64,000 nucleotides of DNA from a virus: IMG/VR virus record IMGVR_UViG_3300042455_001850, positions 124,001-188,000 of that record, one strand, 5' to 3'. Numbering within the stretch: the first letter of the stretch is position 1; each line of letters starts with the position of its first letter. Shown here piece after piece: positions 8,626 through 15,595 of this stretch. The notes below the pieces were generated by a model, which was not told the DNA's origin, did no database searches, and was given only the letters and a program-made list of their open reading frames with translations. The position numbers and the translations under genes were made by a program.

Positions 8626-8696
8626 TGCGGCAAGGTGTAATTGGTTGCATGGGAGTCTCATAAACTTCAGGGGTGGTTCGAGTCCACAGCACGCTA
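8626..8696 (+). tRNA. tRNA-like, CAT anticodon, poor acceptor stem
   Basis: Anticodon arm GGAGT-CTCATAA-ACTTC and T loop TTCGAGT are normal, but TGCGGCA pairs with GCACGCT at only about three positions. Ends may need shifting, or the gene is degenerate. Confidence 0.55.
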
Positions 8697-8701
8697 CTAA
8701 T

Positions 8702-8776
8702 GGGGATATAGTTTAATTGGCTAAAACATCTGATTTGCATTCAGAAGATGTCTCGGTTCGATTCCGAGTATCTCCA
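8702..8776 (+). tRNA. tRNA-Ala(TGC)
   Basis: Acceptor GGGGATA/TATCTCC, loop TTTGCAT, T loop TTCGATT. Confidence 0.92.
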
Positions 8777-8809
8777 CAATAAAATAACAAAAGAAAAAGA
8801 AAGAAATTA

Positions 8810-8929
8810 ATGAAGATAGTGTTAACAGGTAAATTAGAATCACATAGAGAAATTTTTAGAGGAGAAAGAGAAAAAAATAAATTGATTAAAAGAATAAAAA
8901 AATTTATTTTTAAAAGAAAAAACGCTTAA
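8810..8929 (+). CDS. 39-residue very basic small protein
   Basis: Starts MKIVLTGKLESHREIFRG; the second half is almost all Lys, Arg and Phe/Ile. It lies inside the tRNA array between Ala and Gly tRNAs. Could bind RNA. Codon pattern fits neighbours but length makes the call uncertain. Confidence 0.5.
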   Translation: MKIVLTGKLESHREIFRGEREKNKLIKRIKKFIFKRKNA

Positions 8930-8973
8930 TAGAACAAAGTACAAGTTCAGGGTGGGGTGCGGTTCCCACAAAT

Positions 8974-9047
8974 GCGGGTGTAGCTCAATTGACTAGAGTA
9001 CTAGCCTTCCAAGCTGGGAGTTGCGGGTTTGAATCCCGCCACCCGCT
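8974..9047 (+). tRNA. tRNA-Gly(TCC)
   Basis: Acceptor GCGGGTG/CACCCGC, loop CTTCCAA, T loop TTTGAAT. Confidence 0.93.
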
Positions 9048-9051
9048 CCAT

Positions 9052-9134
9052 ACGTCAGTGGCGGAATTGGTAGACGCGTTGGTTTTAGGAACCAATATCG
9101 TTAAGATGTGGGGGTTCGACTCCCCCCTGACGTA
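9052..9134 (+). tRNA. tRNA-Leu(TAG)
   Basis: Acceptor ACGTCAG/CTGACGT, anticodon stem TTGGT/ACCAA with loop TTTAGGA, class II variable arm. Confidence 0.93.
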
Positions 9135-9164
9135 CTTTTATTTTGCCAATTAAACAATAACCCT

Positions 9165-9172
9165 TATATTTG
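9165..9172 (+). promoter_or_regulatory. TATATTTG promoter of the phosphoesterase gene
   Basis: TATATTTG with TTG at 9142-9144. The ATG is only six bases after the element, implying a nearly leaderless mRNA. Confidence 0.75.
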
Positions 9173-9177
9173 TAATT

Positions 9178-9873
9178 ATGAAAAAATTAACCTTTATTAG
9201 TGACACACACACCAAACACGAGAAACTTAACGGTTTTCTTCCTGGTGGTGATATGTTAATCTGTGCTGGTGATATCACTAGTAGAGGTTATAAAACTGAA
9301 ATTGAAAATTTTCTTAAGTGGTTTGATAAAATTGATAACTATGACCACAAAATTTTCATAGCAGGTAATCACGACTTTGGTTTCCAAGACCAACCTAATG
9401 AAACTAAAGGTTTGTTAACTGGTTATAAAACAGTTGAATATTTACAAGACGAACTTTTATTGGTTGGTGATGAGGATTATGACGATATGGTTAAAGTTTG
9501 GGGTACTCCTTGGCAACCTGAATTTCATAATTGGGCATTTAACTTACCAAGAGGACAAGCTTTAAAAGAGAAGTGGGATATGATAACAGTTGGTACTGAC
9601 ATTCTTATCACTCACGGACCACCATTTGGCAAATTGGATTACGTAAAATACCCAAATCAAAATGTTGGTTGTGAAGAACTAATGAAACGAGTTGAAGTAA
9701 TCAAACCAAAAATTCACGTATTTGGACACATCCACGAAGGTTATGGTTATGTGTTTGATGGAAATACTCACTACATTAACGCAGCTGTGTTAAATGGACG
9801 ATATGAGTTCCGCAATAAACCTGTGAATGTTTTATGGGATAAAAACACAAATCATTTGGAATTTGTTGATTAA
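9178..9873 (+). CDS. Calcineurin-like metallophosphoesterase
   Basis: 231 residues. Metal-binding motifs in order: SDTHTKHE (D-x-H), CAGDI (GD), GNHDF (GNHD), THGPP (H) and GHIHEGYG (GHxH). This set defines the class III phosphodiesterase/phosphatase superfamily. It begins a cluster with cREC and HAD genes immediately after the tRNA array, which favours a role in RNA-end or cyclic-phosphate processing over cell-envelope work. The substrate cannot be read from sequence. Confidence 0.9.
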   Translation: MKKLTFISDTHTKHEKLNGFLPGGDMLICAGDITSRGYKTEIENFLKWFDKIDNYDHKIFIAGNHDFGFQDQPNETKGLLTGYKTVEYLQDELLLVGDEDYDDMVKVWGTPWQPEFHNWAFNLPRGQALKEKWDMITVGTDILITHGPPFGKLDYVKYPNQNVGCEELMKRVEVIKPKIHVFGHIHEGYGYVFDGNTHYINAAVLNGRYEFRNKPVNVLWDKNTNHLEFVD

Positions 9874-9878
9874 TAGGT

Positions 9879-9886
9879 TATCTTTG
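9879..9886 (+). promoter_or_regulatory. TATCTTTG promoter
   Basis: Four bases before the ATG of the cREC gene. Confidence 0.6.
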
Positions 9887-9890
9887 TGGT

Positions 9891-10352
9891 ATGAATAAAG
9901 TAAAAATATATTTGGATGACATAAGAACTCCTAATGACAAAGATTGGTTGGTTGTTAGGAGTTTTTATGAATTTGTAGACTTAATAAATAAAGTTGGTTT
10001 GAATAACATCGAATTAATTTCATTAGACCATGACTTGGGTGATACTGCTATGAATGAGTATTATAACAATGTTTCACCTAACTACAAATTAGATTATGAG
10101 AACATAGAAGAAAAAACTGGTTACGACGCGGTTAAATGGTTAGTTAATTTGTTTTATTCTTTGAATGAACATAGAATCAACATGAGTAGGTCTGAGAAAA
10201 AAAGGGATAAAAATTTTTATTTCCCTAAAGTTGTGGTTCATTCAGCTAACCCAATAGGTTCAGCTAATATCATGGGTTATATCAATAACTTTTTAATGAA
10301 TGAAGGTAAATCACAAGATTGTATAAGAGTTAAAATTGAGTATTATGTATGA
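9891..10352 (+). CDS. cREC-type receiver-like protein (cyclic-phosphate processing)
   Basis: 153 residues. IYLDDIRTP at the start, ISLDHDLGD near 43-51 and VVVHSANPIGSANI near 115 fit the receiver-derived domain described in RNA-repair systems as cyclic-phosphate processing receiver. It is not a normal response regulator: the motif set differs from the true receiver at 6663. Located between a phosphoesterase and HAD phosphatases, which are typical neighbours in RNA repair. Family assignment is from motif memory. Confidence 0.7.
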   Translation: MNKVKIYLDDIRTPNDKDWLVVRSFYEFVDLINKVGLNNIELISLDHDLGDTAMNEYYNNVSPNYKLDYENIEEKTGYDAVKWLVNLFYSLNEHRINMSRSEKKRDKNFYFPKVVVHSANPIGSANIMGYINNFLMNEGKSQDCIRVKIEYYV

Positions 10353-10473
10353 TACTGAGGGACCAGAATTAACAAAACAACAAAAAAAAGATATTAAAAA
10401 AGTTGTTGACCGTTATCTTAGAATTAGATTCAAGAGAAGGGTTAGATTATTAATAGGATTAAAATTAAAATAA
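10345..10473 (+). CDS. 42-residue basic small protein
   Basis: MYDTEGPELTKQQ then a Lys/Arg-rich helix ending in LLIGLKLK. It overlaps the end of the cREC gene and its TAA shares a base with the next ATG (TAATG), the coupling seen throughout this cluster. Confidence 0.6.
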   Translation: MYDTEGPELTKQQKKDIKKVVDRYLRIRFKRRVRLLIGLKLK

Positions 10474-10862
10474 TGAAAGTTTCATTTGATTTTGATGGTA
10501 CGCTTTCTCTTAAGAGTGTCCAAGAATACGCCAAAGATTTGGTGAGTAGGGGTTTAGATGTCCACATTGTTACTAGTAGACATAGTGATAAAGCAGCCAA
10601 AGAAGCTGGTTGGTGGTGGATATTGGACCAAAATAAAAATCTATTTAATGTTGCTCAAGAATGTGGTATTGATGAAAAAAATATTACCTTCACAAACGGA
10701 AGGGACAAGATAGAATATTTGAAAGGTAAAGACTTCAAATTTCATTTGGACGATGACGAAATTGAATTAATGTTAATTTTTGAATCTGATGAAAAGTGTA
10801 TGCCTTTGAACGTTGGTCATAGTGATTGGCGTGATAATTGTGAAACAGAAATTAAAAGTTAA
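10473..10862 (+). CDS. HAD-like phosphatase
   Basis: 129 residues. Motif I FDFDGTL (D-x-D), motif II TSR near 36 and HLDDDEIEL near 90 as the acidic motif. Small HAD without a cap domain. Translationally coupled to the 42-residue ORF upstream, with another HAD gene starting one base after its stop. Confidence 0.8.
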   Translation: MKVSFDFDGTLSLKSVQEYAKDLVSRGLDVHIVTSRHSDKAAKEAGWWWILDQNKNLFNVAQECGIDEKNITFTNGRDKIEYLKGKDFKFHLDDDEIELMLIFESDEKCMPLNVGHSDWRDNCETEIKS

Positions 10863-10863
10863 T

Positions 10864-11439
10864 ATGAAAGTAATTTTTCTTGATAATGATGGTGTAATCT
10901 GTTTGGCAGATAATTGGGGTAGTAGAATGAAAAAATTTAAAAAATATCATTCTAAAAATCCTGATGTTAAATTTGATGATAGACCAATTGATTGTAGATT
11001 AGATAACTTTGATGTGAAAGCAATTAAAGTTTTAAATACCATCCTTGAACAAACAGGAGCTGAGATTGTGGTATCTTCTGATTGGAGATACCAAGCTTCT
11101 CTTGAGGAACTTGGGGACTACTATCAAAGTCAAGGAATTATCAAAAGACCTATTGGGGTTACTGACATGTTTAAAGATATCTACCCAAGAGAATGGCAAA
11201 GATTGAGAAACTACGCCAAACTTGAGTATGAGAGACAAGCAGAAATCAAACATTGGTTATCGCAACATCCTGAAGTAACTCATTGGGTTGCAGTTGATGA
11301 TTTAGATATGTCAGAAAAGTTTGGGTCAATCTCTGGTAATCCTAATAGTGGGTTAACTAACTTTGTCCTAACACCAAAATCAACACAGGGAATTAAACAA
11401 TCAGGGATTAAAGAAAAAATCTTAAAATTTTTAATGTAA
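10864..11439 (+). CDS. HAD-family protein of the RNA-repair (SAK) type
   Basis: 191 residues from the ATG at 10864; a longer frame reaches back into the previous gene and is unlikely. LDNDGVI (motif I), VVSSDWR (motif II) and VAVDDLDM (motif IV) are all present. The SSDWR form is typical of the HAD domain found in Swiss-army-knife RNA repair proteins. With the phosphoesterase, cREC and first HAD it forms a plausible RNA-repair island. Confidence 0.75.
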   Translation: MKVIFLDNDGVICLADNWGSRMKKFKKYHSKNPDVKFDDRPIDCRLDNFDVKAIKVLNTILEQTGAEIVVSSDWRYQASLEELGDYYQSQGIIKRPIGVTDMFKDIYPREWQRLRNYAKLEYERQAEIKHWLSQHPEVTHWVAVDDLDMSEKFGSISGNPNSGLTNFVLTPKSTQGIKQSGIKEKILKFLM

Positions 11440-11440
11440 T

Positions 11441-11728
11441 ATGGCTAGATTAAGTAGAGAAGAAAAAATGAACAAAGCTGTTGTCGACATTATTAATGAA
11501 ATGTTTAAGATAGCAGGTCATGAGGTAACTTATGACGATATCAAGGACCGTAAGGATAATTGGTACGCCCAATGGACCATGACTGAAGCTCAATACGACG
11601 AATGGAAAAAATGGGGTAAAAAATATCTCCAAAAGAACCTTCGTATGTATGCAAAACAAGCAGAAAAAGAAATGTTATGGGTAGGTATGATGTGGGGATT
11701 AAAATTTTCTGACCTACAACTTGGTTAA
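11441..11728 (+). CDS. Unrecognised small protein
   Basis: 95 residues, mostly helical, rich in Lys, Trp and Met (four Trp between about 43 and 59, MLWVGMMWGL near the end). No known domain seen. Starts right after the HAD stop, so it belongs to the same operon. Confidence 0.75.
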   Translation: MARLSREEKMNKAVVDIINEMFKIAGHEVTYDDIKDRKDNWYAQWTMTEAQYDEWKKWGKKYLQKNLRMYAKQAEKEMLWVGMMWGLKFSDLQLG

Positions 11729-11752
11729 TTAGTGTTTTTATTTCTTTTATAG

Positions 11753-11761
11753 GATATTTAT
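11753..11761 (+). promoter_or_regulatory. NATATTTAT-type promoter of the ferritin-like gene
   Basis: GATATTTAT, 20 bases before the ATG at 11782. Confidence 0.4.
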
Positions 11762-11781
11762 AATTAACAAATTAATTAGTT

Positions 11782-12402
11782 ATGAGTAGAAATATTAATA
11801 GAAGTACTTCAGCTATTGTTGATGAAATTCTTAGAAAGAGTAGAATTCGTGAACAAGAAGAGGAAGAAGAAAACAAAGATACTGAAGAAAAGAAAACTGA
11901 AACAAAAGGTGAACCTGAACTTTATAAATTAAGTAGTAAGGTTATAGAAATTCTTAATAATAGAATTAAAGATGAGTATACAGCTCATTACTATTATAGA
12001 GCGGCTACTAACTGGTGTCAGGATATGAATTATAAGAAAGCTGCTGAGTTCTTTAAAAATGAGGCTGACGATGAGTTAGAACACGCTCAAAAACTACAAG
12101 AGTATATGACAGGTTTTAATATTTTACCTGAAATAGAAAAAACAGAAACAAAACACACTTTTGGTAATTTACTTGATGTTGTTTATGGAGCTTACACTAT
12201 GGAGTTGGCTTTAATGAAAGATTATAATAAAGATTCTCAGGATGTTTTTTCTGATGATATCACAACATTTGATTTTTTAACTGAATTTAGAGAAATCCAA
12301 AAAGGAGCTGTAATTGAATACAATGATTTGATTAACGCATCCAATTTGATTGATAAAGGGGATAAATTCCAAATACTTTATTTTGAACAAACTTATTTTT
12401 AA
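11782..12402 (+). CDS. Ferritin-like di-iron protein
   Basis: 206 residues. After a charged 45-residue N-terminal extension, residues about 50-195 form a four-helix ferritin fold: NRIKDEYTAHYYYRAATNW (first Glu ligand), NEADDELEHAQKL (E-x-x-H) and a third helix with YTMELALMKDY. The ligand pattern resembles bacterial ferritin or bacterioferritin. Its own promoter is of the presumed late class and a terminator follows, so it is a single-gene unit. A late product could be virion-associated or protect DNA from iron-driven damage; inference. Confidence 0.82.
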   Translation: MSRNINRSTSAIVDEILRKSRIREQEEEEENKDTEEKKTETKGEPELYKLSSKVIEILNNRIKDEYTAHYYYRAATNWCQDMNYKKAAEFFKNEADDELEHAQKLQEYMTGFNILPEIEKTETKHTFGNLLDVVYGAYTMELALMKDYNKDSQDVFSDDITTFDFLTEFREIQKGAVIEYNDLINASNLIDKGDKFQILYFEQTYF

Positions 12403-12423
12403 GTAATTGTATCATCGAATAAG

Positions 12424-12457
12424 GACCCCTTTCAGAAATGTTAGGGGTTTTTTGTTT
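12424..12457 (+). terminator. Terminator after the ferritin-like gene
   Basis: CCCCT / AGGGG stem, loop of about 12, then TTTTTTGTTTTT. Confidence 0.75.
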
Positions 12458-12485
12458 TTATATTGTTTAATTAAAAAAATAACTA

Positions 12486-12493
12486 TATATTTG
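12486..12493 (+). promoter_or_regulatory. TATATTTG promoter
   Basis: Four bases before the ATG at 12498. Confidence 0.7.
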
Positions 12494-12497
12494 TGTT

Positions 12498-12689
12498 ATG
12501 GAATATTTTAAATTGTTTTTAATGTGGTTAGCATTTATTGTTATCACAACTTATTACGGGGATTACCTTGTAAGTAGAGAAGTAAACGGGTTCATCCAAC
12601 TTTTAGGTTTCGTTGGAATGGTTGCACTCGTAGGATTAGTAGGAAACGAAACCATCAAAGTTTTAAATAATAAAAAAGAAGAAAAATGA
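12498..12689 (+). CDS. Small two-span membrane protein
   Basis: 63 residues with two hydrophobic helices (about 5-20 and 33-52) separated by GDYLVSREVNGF. Stop overlaps the prohibitin-like start by four bases, so the two are coupled and may form one membrane complex. Confidence 0.75.
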   Translation: MEYFKLFLMWLAFIVITTYYGDYLVSREVNGFIQLLGFVGMVALVGLVGNETIKVLNNKKEEK

Positions 12690-13636
12690 TTAGTACAGTA
12701 ATTTTTGTAGTATGTTTAATTGCGGTTATCCTTACCGTTCTAAAAACAAGAGGTAGTATGTTTACGGTAACCCAAAACCATTACGGTCATGATAGTAAAC
12801 GATTCAACCCATCTTGGCTCATTAAACCGATTGGTATTTTTGTTGTAGGTATCGTTATTTCAATGACCCAACCGTTTGCGATTGAAAAAGTTGACGCAGG
12901 TCACAAAGGATTAAAGATTAATTTGGTCGGAGACCAACGAGGTGTATCAAGTTATCAGTATAAAACTGGTTGGGTACTTTATAACACTTGGACAGAACAA
13001 GTATTGGAGTTTCCAACATACCAACAACACATTGAGTATGAAGACCAAGGTGTAATCCTTAAAGGTGGATTCTCAGCAACCATTAAACCAACATTTAACT
13101 ATTCTCTACGTGAGGATGCTATTGGTGATATGTTTGTTAATTTAAGATTATCTATTAGTGAAATTGAAAAGGGTTGGTTGAAAAACGCTATTATTGGGGC
13201 AGTAAATGACGTAGCTAACACATGGGAGGTAGATAGTATTTTTAATCACCGACAAGCATTTGAATCAGCAATTGTTGCAGAATGTAATGTTAGGTTATCT
13301 AAATGGTTTAACGTATCTCAGTTGAGAACTAATATCACACCACCTGAGGCATTACAAGAGTCAATTATCGCTAAAACAAAGGCTATCCAACAAGCTGAAG
13401 CCTCTGAACAACAAGCTATCGCAGCAATCTCTGAAGGAAGACGTAAAGTAGCCGTAGCAAGAGCGGATTCTGCTGAAACTATAATCAACGCAAATGCGTC
13501 AGCACTTTCAATTAAGATTAAACAAACTCAATTAACACCTATGTATATTGAGTACTTAAAGGCGTCTGCTTGGGATGGAAAATTACCAACAACGGTAGCA
13601 GGTGGTTCAGGATTGTTTTTAAACCTAAACAAATAA
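12686..13636 (+). CDS. SPFH/prohibitin-family membrane protein
   Basis: 316 residues. Two N-terminal hydrophobic segments (2-18 and about 50-66), then an SPFH domain (FAIEKVDAGHKGLKI through about 215) and an Ala/Glu/Gln-rich coiled coil (AIQQAEASEQQAIAAISEGR). Prohibitin homologues form ring assemblies at the inner membrane and stabilise other membrane proteins. Phage-borne copies are known in some large phages. Host-like promoter suggests early expression. Superinfection control or membrane remodelling is inference. Confidence 0.88.
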   Translation: MISTVIFVVCLIAVILTVLKTRGSMFTVTQNHYGHDSKRFNPSWLIKPIGIFVVGIVISMTQPFAIEKVDAGHKGLKINLVGDQRGVSSYQYKTGWVLYNTWTEQVLEFPTYQQHIEYEDQGVILKGGFSATIKPTFNYSLREDAIGDMFVNLRLSISEIEKGWLKNAIIGAVNDVANTWEVDSIFNHRQAFESAIVAECNVRLSKWFNVSQLRTNITPPEALQESIIAKTKAIQQAEASEQQAIAAISEGRRKVAVARADSAETIINANASALSIKIKQTQLTPMYIEYLKASAWDGKLPTTVAGGSGLFLNLNK

Positions 13637-13905
13637 TGAAGAATGGATTTATTGGGATGGTGACAGTACTTGTTACCATCCTATTTCTAACAGGATGTGG
13701 TTGTAGTGACGAAGAATATTACAAACAAAAGTTTAAATTCAAAAACGGTGATTTTGTAACACATAAGGTTAGTGGTAGTAAAATTTTAATTATTGATACA
13801 CTAAGATTTAATAATGATTGTGGGTGTGAAGTTGAGTTAGAATATCTTGGAGTAAACTCAAAAGAACTTAATGAACGTTATAAAGAAATTGAATTAACTA
13901 AATAA
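13636..13905 (+). CDS. Small lipoprotein
   Basis: 89 residues from ATG 13636, whose A is the last base of the previous TAA. Lipobox LTGC at about 17-20 follows a hydrophobic signal. The mature part is short with a Cys pair (CGC) and beta-strand pattern (GDFVTHKVSGSKILI). Coupled to the prohibitin-like gene. Likely anchored in the envelope. Confidence 0.75.
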   Translation: MKNGFIGMVTVLVTILFLTGCGCSDEEYYKQKFKFKNGDFVTHKVSGSKILIIDTLRFNNDCGCEVELEYLGVNSKELNERYKEIELTK

Positions 13906-13911
13906 ATTTAT

Positions 13912-13919
13912 TATATTTG
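13912..13919 (+). promoter_or_regulatory. TATATTTG promoter
   Basis: Four bases before ATG 13924. Confidence 0.65.
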
Positions 13920-13923
13920 TGTT

Positions 13924-14163
13924 ATGGAAAAAAGAAGCACACATTACGGAGACGTATCAAAATGGATTGAAAAGGTAATTGATTCTTGCGAGACATACCA
14001 ACAGACATTTACTGTTAAAAAATTGATTAGTAATTTTGCAAAACAATTAAGAAATAGTGCCCCTGATAAATATTGGAACAGTTATCAATACACAGTTATT
14101 TGGCCACTTGAACATAAATTAAAATATAAAAGACAATCATTCATAGATAAGATTGGGGAATAA
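13924..14163 (+). CDS. Unrecognised small protein
   Basis: 79 residues, helical, basic (MEKRSTHYGDVSKWIEK). Last base of its stop is the first of the next start (TAATG). Confidence 0.7.
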   Translation: MEKRSTHYGDVSKWIEKVIDSCETYQQTFTVKKLISNFAKQLRNSAPDKYWNSYQYTVIWPLEHKLKYKRQSFIDKIGE

Positions 14164-14321
14164 TGGGGAATAATGAAATTGAACTAGAAAAAAATTATCT
14201 ACCCGAATTTATTGACCAATTTGGTGATGGTCCTCTCGGTGAATTAGACCCTGAAGAATGGGGAGCATTAGAGTTTCTCAGATGGTTAGAAATTAATAAT
14301 TATAAAATTATAAAAAAATAA
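14163..14321 (+). CDS. 52-residue acidic small protein
   Basis: Acidic and aromatic: GELDPEEWGALEFLRWLE. Translationally coupled to the preceding gene by TAATG. No family recognised. Confidence 0.6.
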   Translation: MGNNEIELEKNYLPEFIDQFGDGPLGELDPEEWGALEFLRWLEINNYKIIKK

Positions 14322-14328
14322 TAAATTT

Positions 14329-14475
14329 ATGGAAAATATGAAAAGAGTTGATTGGTTTTTGTTAATAATATTTGTAGCAAACTTATGTGCTAGCATTCCA
14401 TTAGGGTCTTTACCAAACATTCTTGGTTGGTCTTGTGCGGCAATGGTACAATTAAGAATTTGTTTAACCAAATAA
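14329..14475 (+). CDS. 48-residue membrane small protein
   Basis: Two hydrophobic stretches (WFLLIIFVANLCASIPL and ILGWSCAAMVQL) after a short MENMKRVD lead. Seven bases after the previous stop. Confidence 0.6.
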   Translation: MENMKRVDWFLLIIFVANLCASIPLGSLPNILGWSCAAMVQLRICLTK

Positions 14476-14528
14476 TATAAAAGGTAATAATTGTTAATTA
14501 CAAAATTTGACTTTTTAAGAAATACAAC

Positions 14529-14537
14529 TATATTTAT
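14529..14537 (+). promoter_or_regulatory. NATATTTAT-type promoter
   Basis: TATATTTAT ahead of the 22-residue ORF. Confidence 0.35.
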
Positions 14538-14545
14538 AATATAAA

Positions 14546-14614
14546 ATGAAAAATACGAACATCATATCATTATTAGAAAGATTAGAGAGATTTAGTCTAA
14601 TGGAGATGGTATGA
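14546..14614 (+). CDS. 22-residue leader-like ORF
   Basis: Short ORF MKNTNIISLLERLERF then SLMEMV, followed by a terminator and then by RNA genes. Same layout as the 33-residue ORF at 7854. Confidence 0.35.
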   Translation: MKNTNIISLLERLERFSLMEMV

Positions 14615-14638
14615 TTATTTTTTAAATAATATTTTAAA

Positions 14639-14671
14639 ACCCGTCTCTTAAAACAGATGGGTTTTTTTTTT
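14639..14671 (+). terminator. Terminator after the 22-residue ORF
   Basis: ACCCGTCT / AGATGGGT stem and nine or more T. Confidence 0.75.
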
Positions 14672-14703
14672 GAAAAAGATTTGGTAGATTAAAAAAGATT
14701 ACT

Positions 14704-14711
14704 TACATTTG
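14704..14711 (+). promoter_or_regulatory. TACATTTG promoter of the RNA-gene block
   Basis: TACATTTG with TTTGG about 20 bases upstream, ahead of the first structured RNA. Confidence 0.65.
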
Positions 14712-14720
14712 TAAGACAAA

Positions 14721-14763
14721 CAACGGGGGTAGGAAGTTAGAGATGAGTGTCCTACTCCCGTGA
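14721..14763 (+). ncRNA. Leader hairpin of the RNA-gene block
   Basis: ACGGGGGTAGGA (14723-14734) pairs with TCCTACTCCCGT (14750-14761), twelve positions with one wobble or mismatch. Lies between promoter and boxA-like site. Confidence 0.5.
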
Positions 14764-14775
14764 CAAAAAGAAAAA

Positions 14776-14784
14776 GTTCTTTGA
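14776..14784 (+). promoter_or_regulatory. boxA-like antitermination site 2
   Basis: GTTCTTTGA followed by CATATT, the form closest to rRNA leaders. Confidence 0.6.
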
Positions 14785-14795
14785 CATATTAAAAC

Positions 14796-14885
14796 GGGGA
14801 CAAGGTAACCACAAACCCACTGGTAATAGGCAGTTCTTGAGATGGAATGCAAGACAGAACGTAACCCCTACCTTGTTCTTTTTTA
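14796..14885 (+). ncRNA. Structured RNA of unknown family
   Basis: Closing stem GGACAAGGTA (14798-14807) with TACCTTGTTC (14869-14878), inner stem GTTCT (14833) with AGAAC (14856), ending in a run of T. No ORF. May be an independent small RNA or a processed part of the tRNA transcript. Confidence 0.5.
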
Positions 14886-14889
14886 AAAT

Positions 14890-15150
14890 ATATTGTGGTG
14901 GTAAGAAAAGGTGAACTCGTTAAGTTCATAGGCCTGTTGACAAAAGATGGTGAAACGAGTGTGGTTGTCGACTACTGCATCACATATATAATACATTGTG
15001 TTGTTCCCTTGAGAAAGGAATCAAGAATAAGAGTGGACAGACTTTAAGCACTACAACACAGAGGACTCAACCTCAAAGAACCTGTACCCTTGAAAAACTC
15101 GTTTAAGTAAAGCAGGTTTGCTCCGAAATAAAAGGGTATGAGAATAAGGA
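14890..15150 (+). ncRNA. Untranslated stretch with several stems
   Basis: No convincing ORF. TGAACT/AGTTCA hairpin near 14911-14927; TGTGTTGT (14997-15004) pairs with ACAACACA (15053-15060) around a small TTCC/GGAA hairpin. Could be transcribed spacer or another structured RNA. Confidence 0.35.
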
Positions 15151-15156
15151 GTATTT

Positions 15157-15239
15157 GCTCGGGTGGTGAAATAGGTATACACGTTTGACTTAAAATCAAA
15201 TTCCCATTGGGAGTGAGGGTTCAAGTCCCTCTCCGAGTA
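15157..15239 (+). tRNA. tRNA-Leu(TAA)
   Basis: Acceptor GCTCGGG/TCCGAGT, anticodon stem TTTGA/TCAAA with loop CTTAAAA, class II variable arm, T loop TTCAAGT. Confidence 0.9.
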
Positions 15240-15300
15240 CTGTGAAATGAACAACGTCACCACAAGAGTTGTACCTTTATGGTTTTATAATGTGGTATTT

Positions 15301-15372
15301 GGTCCTATCGACTATCGGTTAGGTCGTCAGGTTTTCATCCTGGAAAGCGGGGTTCGATTCCCCGTAGGACTA
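15301..15372 (+). tRNA. tRNA-Glu(TTC)
   Basis: Acceptor GGTCCTA/TAGGACT, loop TTTTCAT within TCAGG/CCTGG, T loop TTCGATT. Confidence 0.92.
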
Positions 15373-15456
15373 CAAAAGAGGTGGATACTTTGTACGTAGA
15401 TAATTTAGTAATATCTTGTCGTAGTGCACCGTTGACGAAACCTCTTTTATTTTTGG

Positions 15457-15527
15457 GTCCCGTAGTGTAATGGATTAACATAAGGAGCTTCTACCTCTTT
15501 GATTCAGGTTCGAATCCTGACGGGACT
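15457..15527 (+). tRNA. tRNA-Arg(TCT)
   Basis: Acceptor GTCCCGT/ACGGGAC, anticodon stem AGGAG/CTCTT with loop CTTCTAC. Confidence 0.92.
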
Positions 15528-15572
15528 ACTAAAAAAATATTAACTACTAGGTTCGATTTTTAATAAACCTTA

Positions 15573-15581
15573 AATATTTAT
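15573..15581 (+). promoter_or_regulatory. NATATTTAT-type promoter
   Basis: AATATTTAT, 14 bases before the HNH gene. Confidence 0.4.
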
Positions 15582-15595
15582 TAATAAAATATATT

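Noticed and set aside
9891-10352. Treating the cREC gene as a partner receiver of the kinases
   Set aside because: Its motifs (LDDIRTP, LDHDLGD, HSANPIG) differ from phosphorylatable receivers, and it sits in the RNA-repair cluster.
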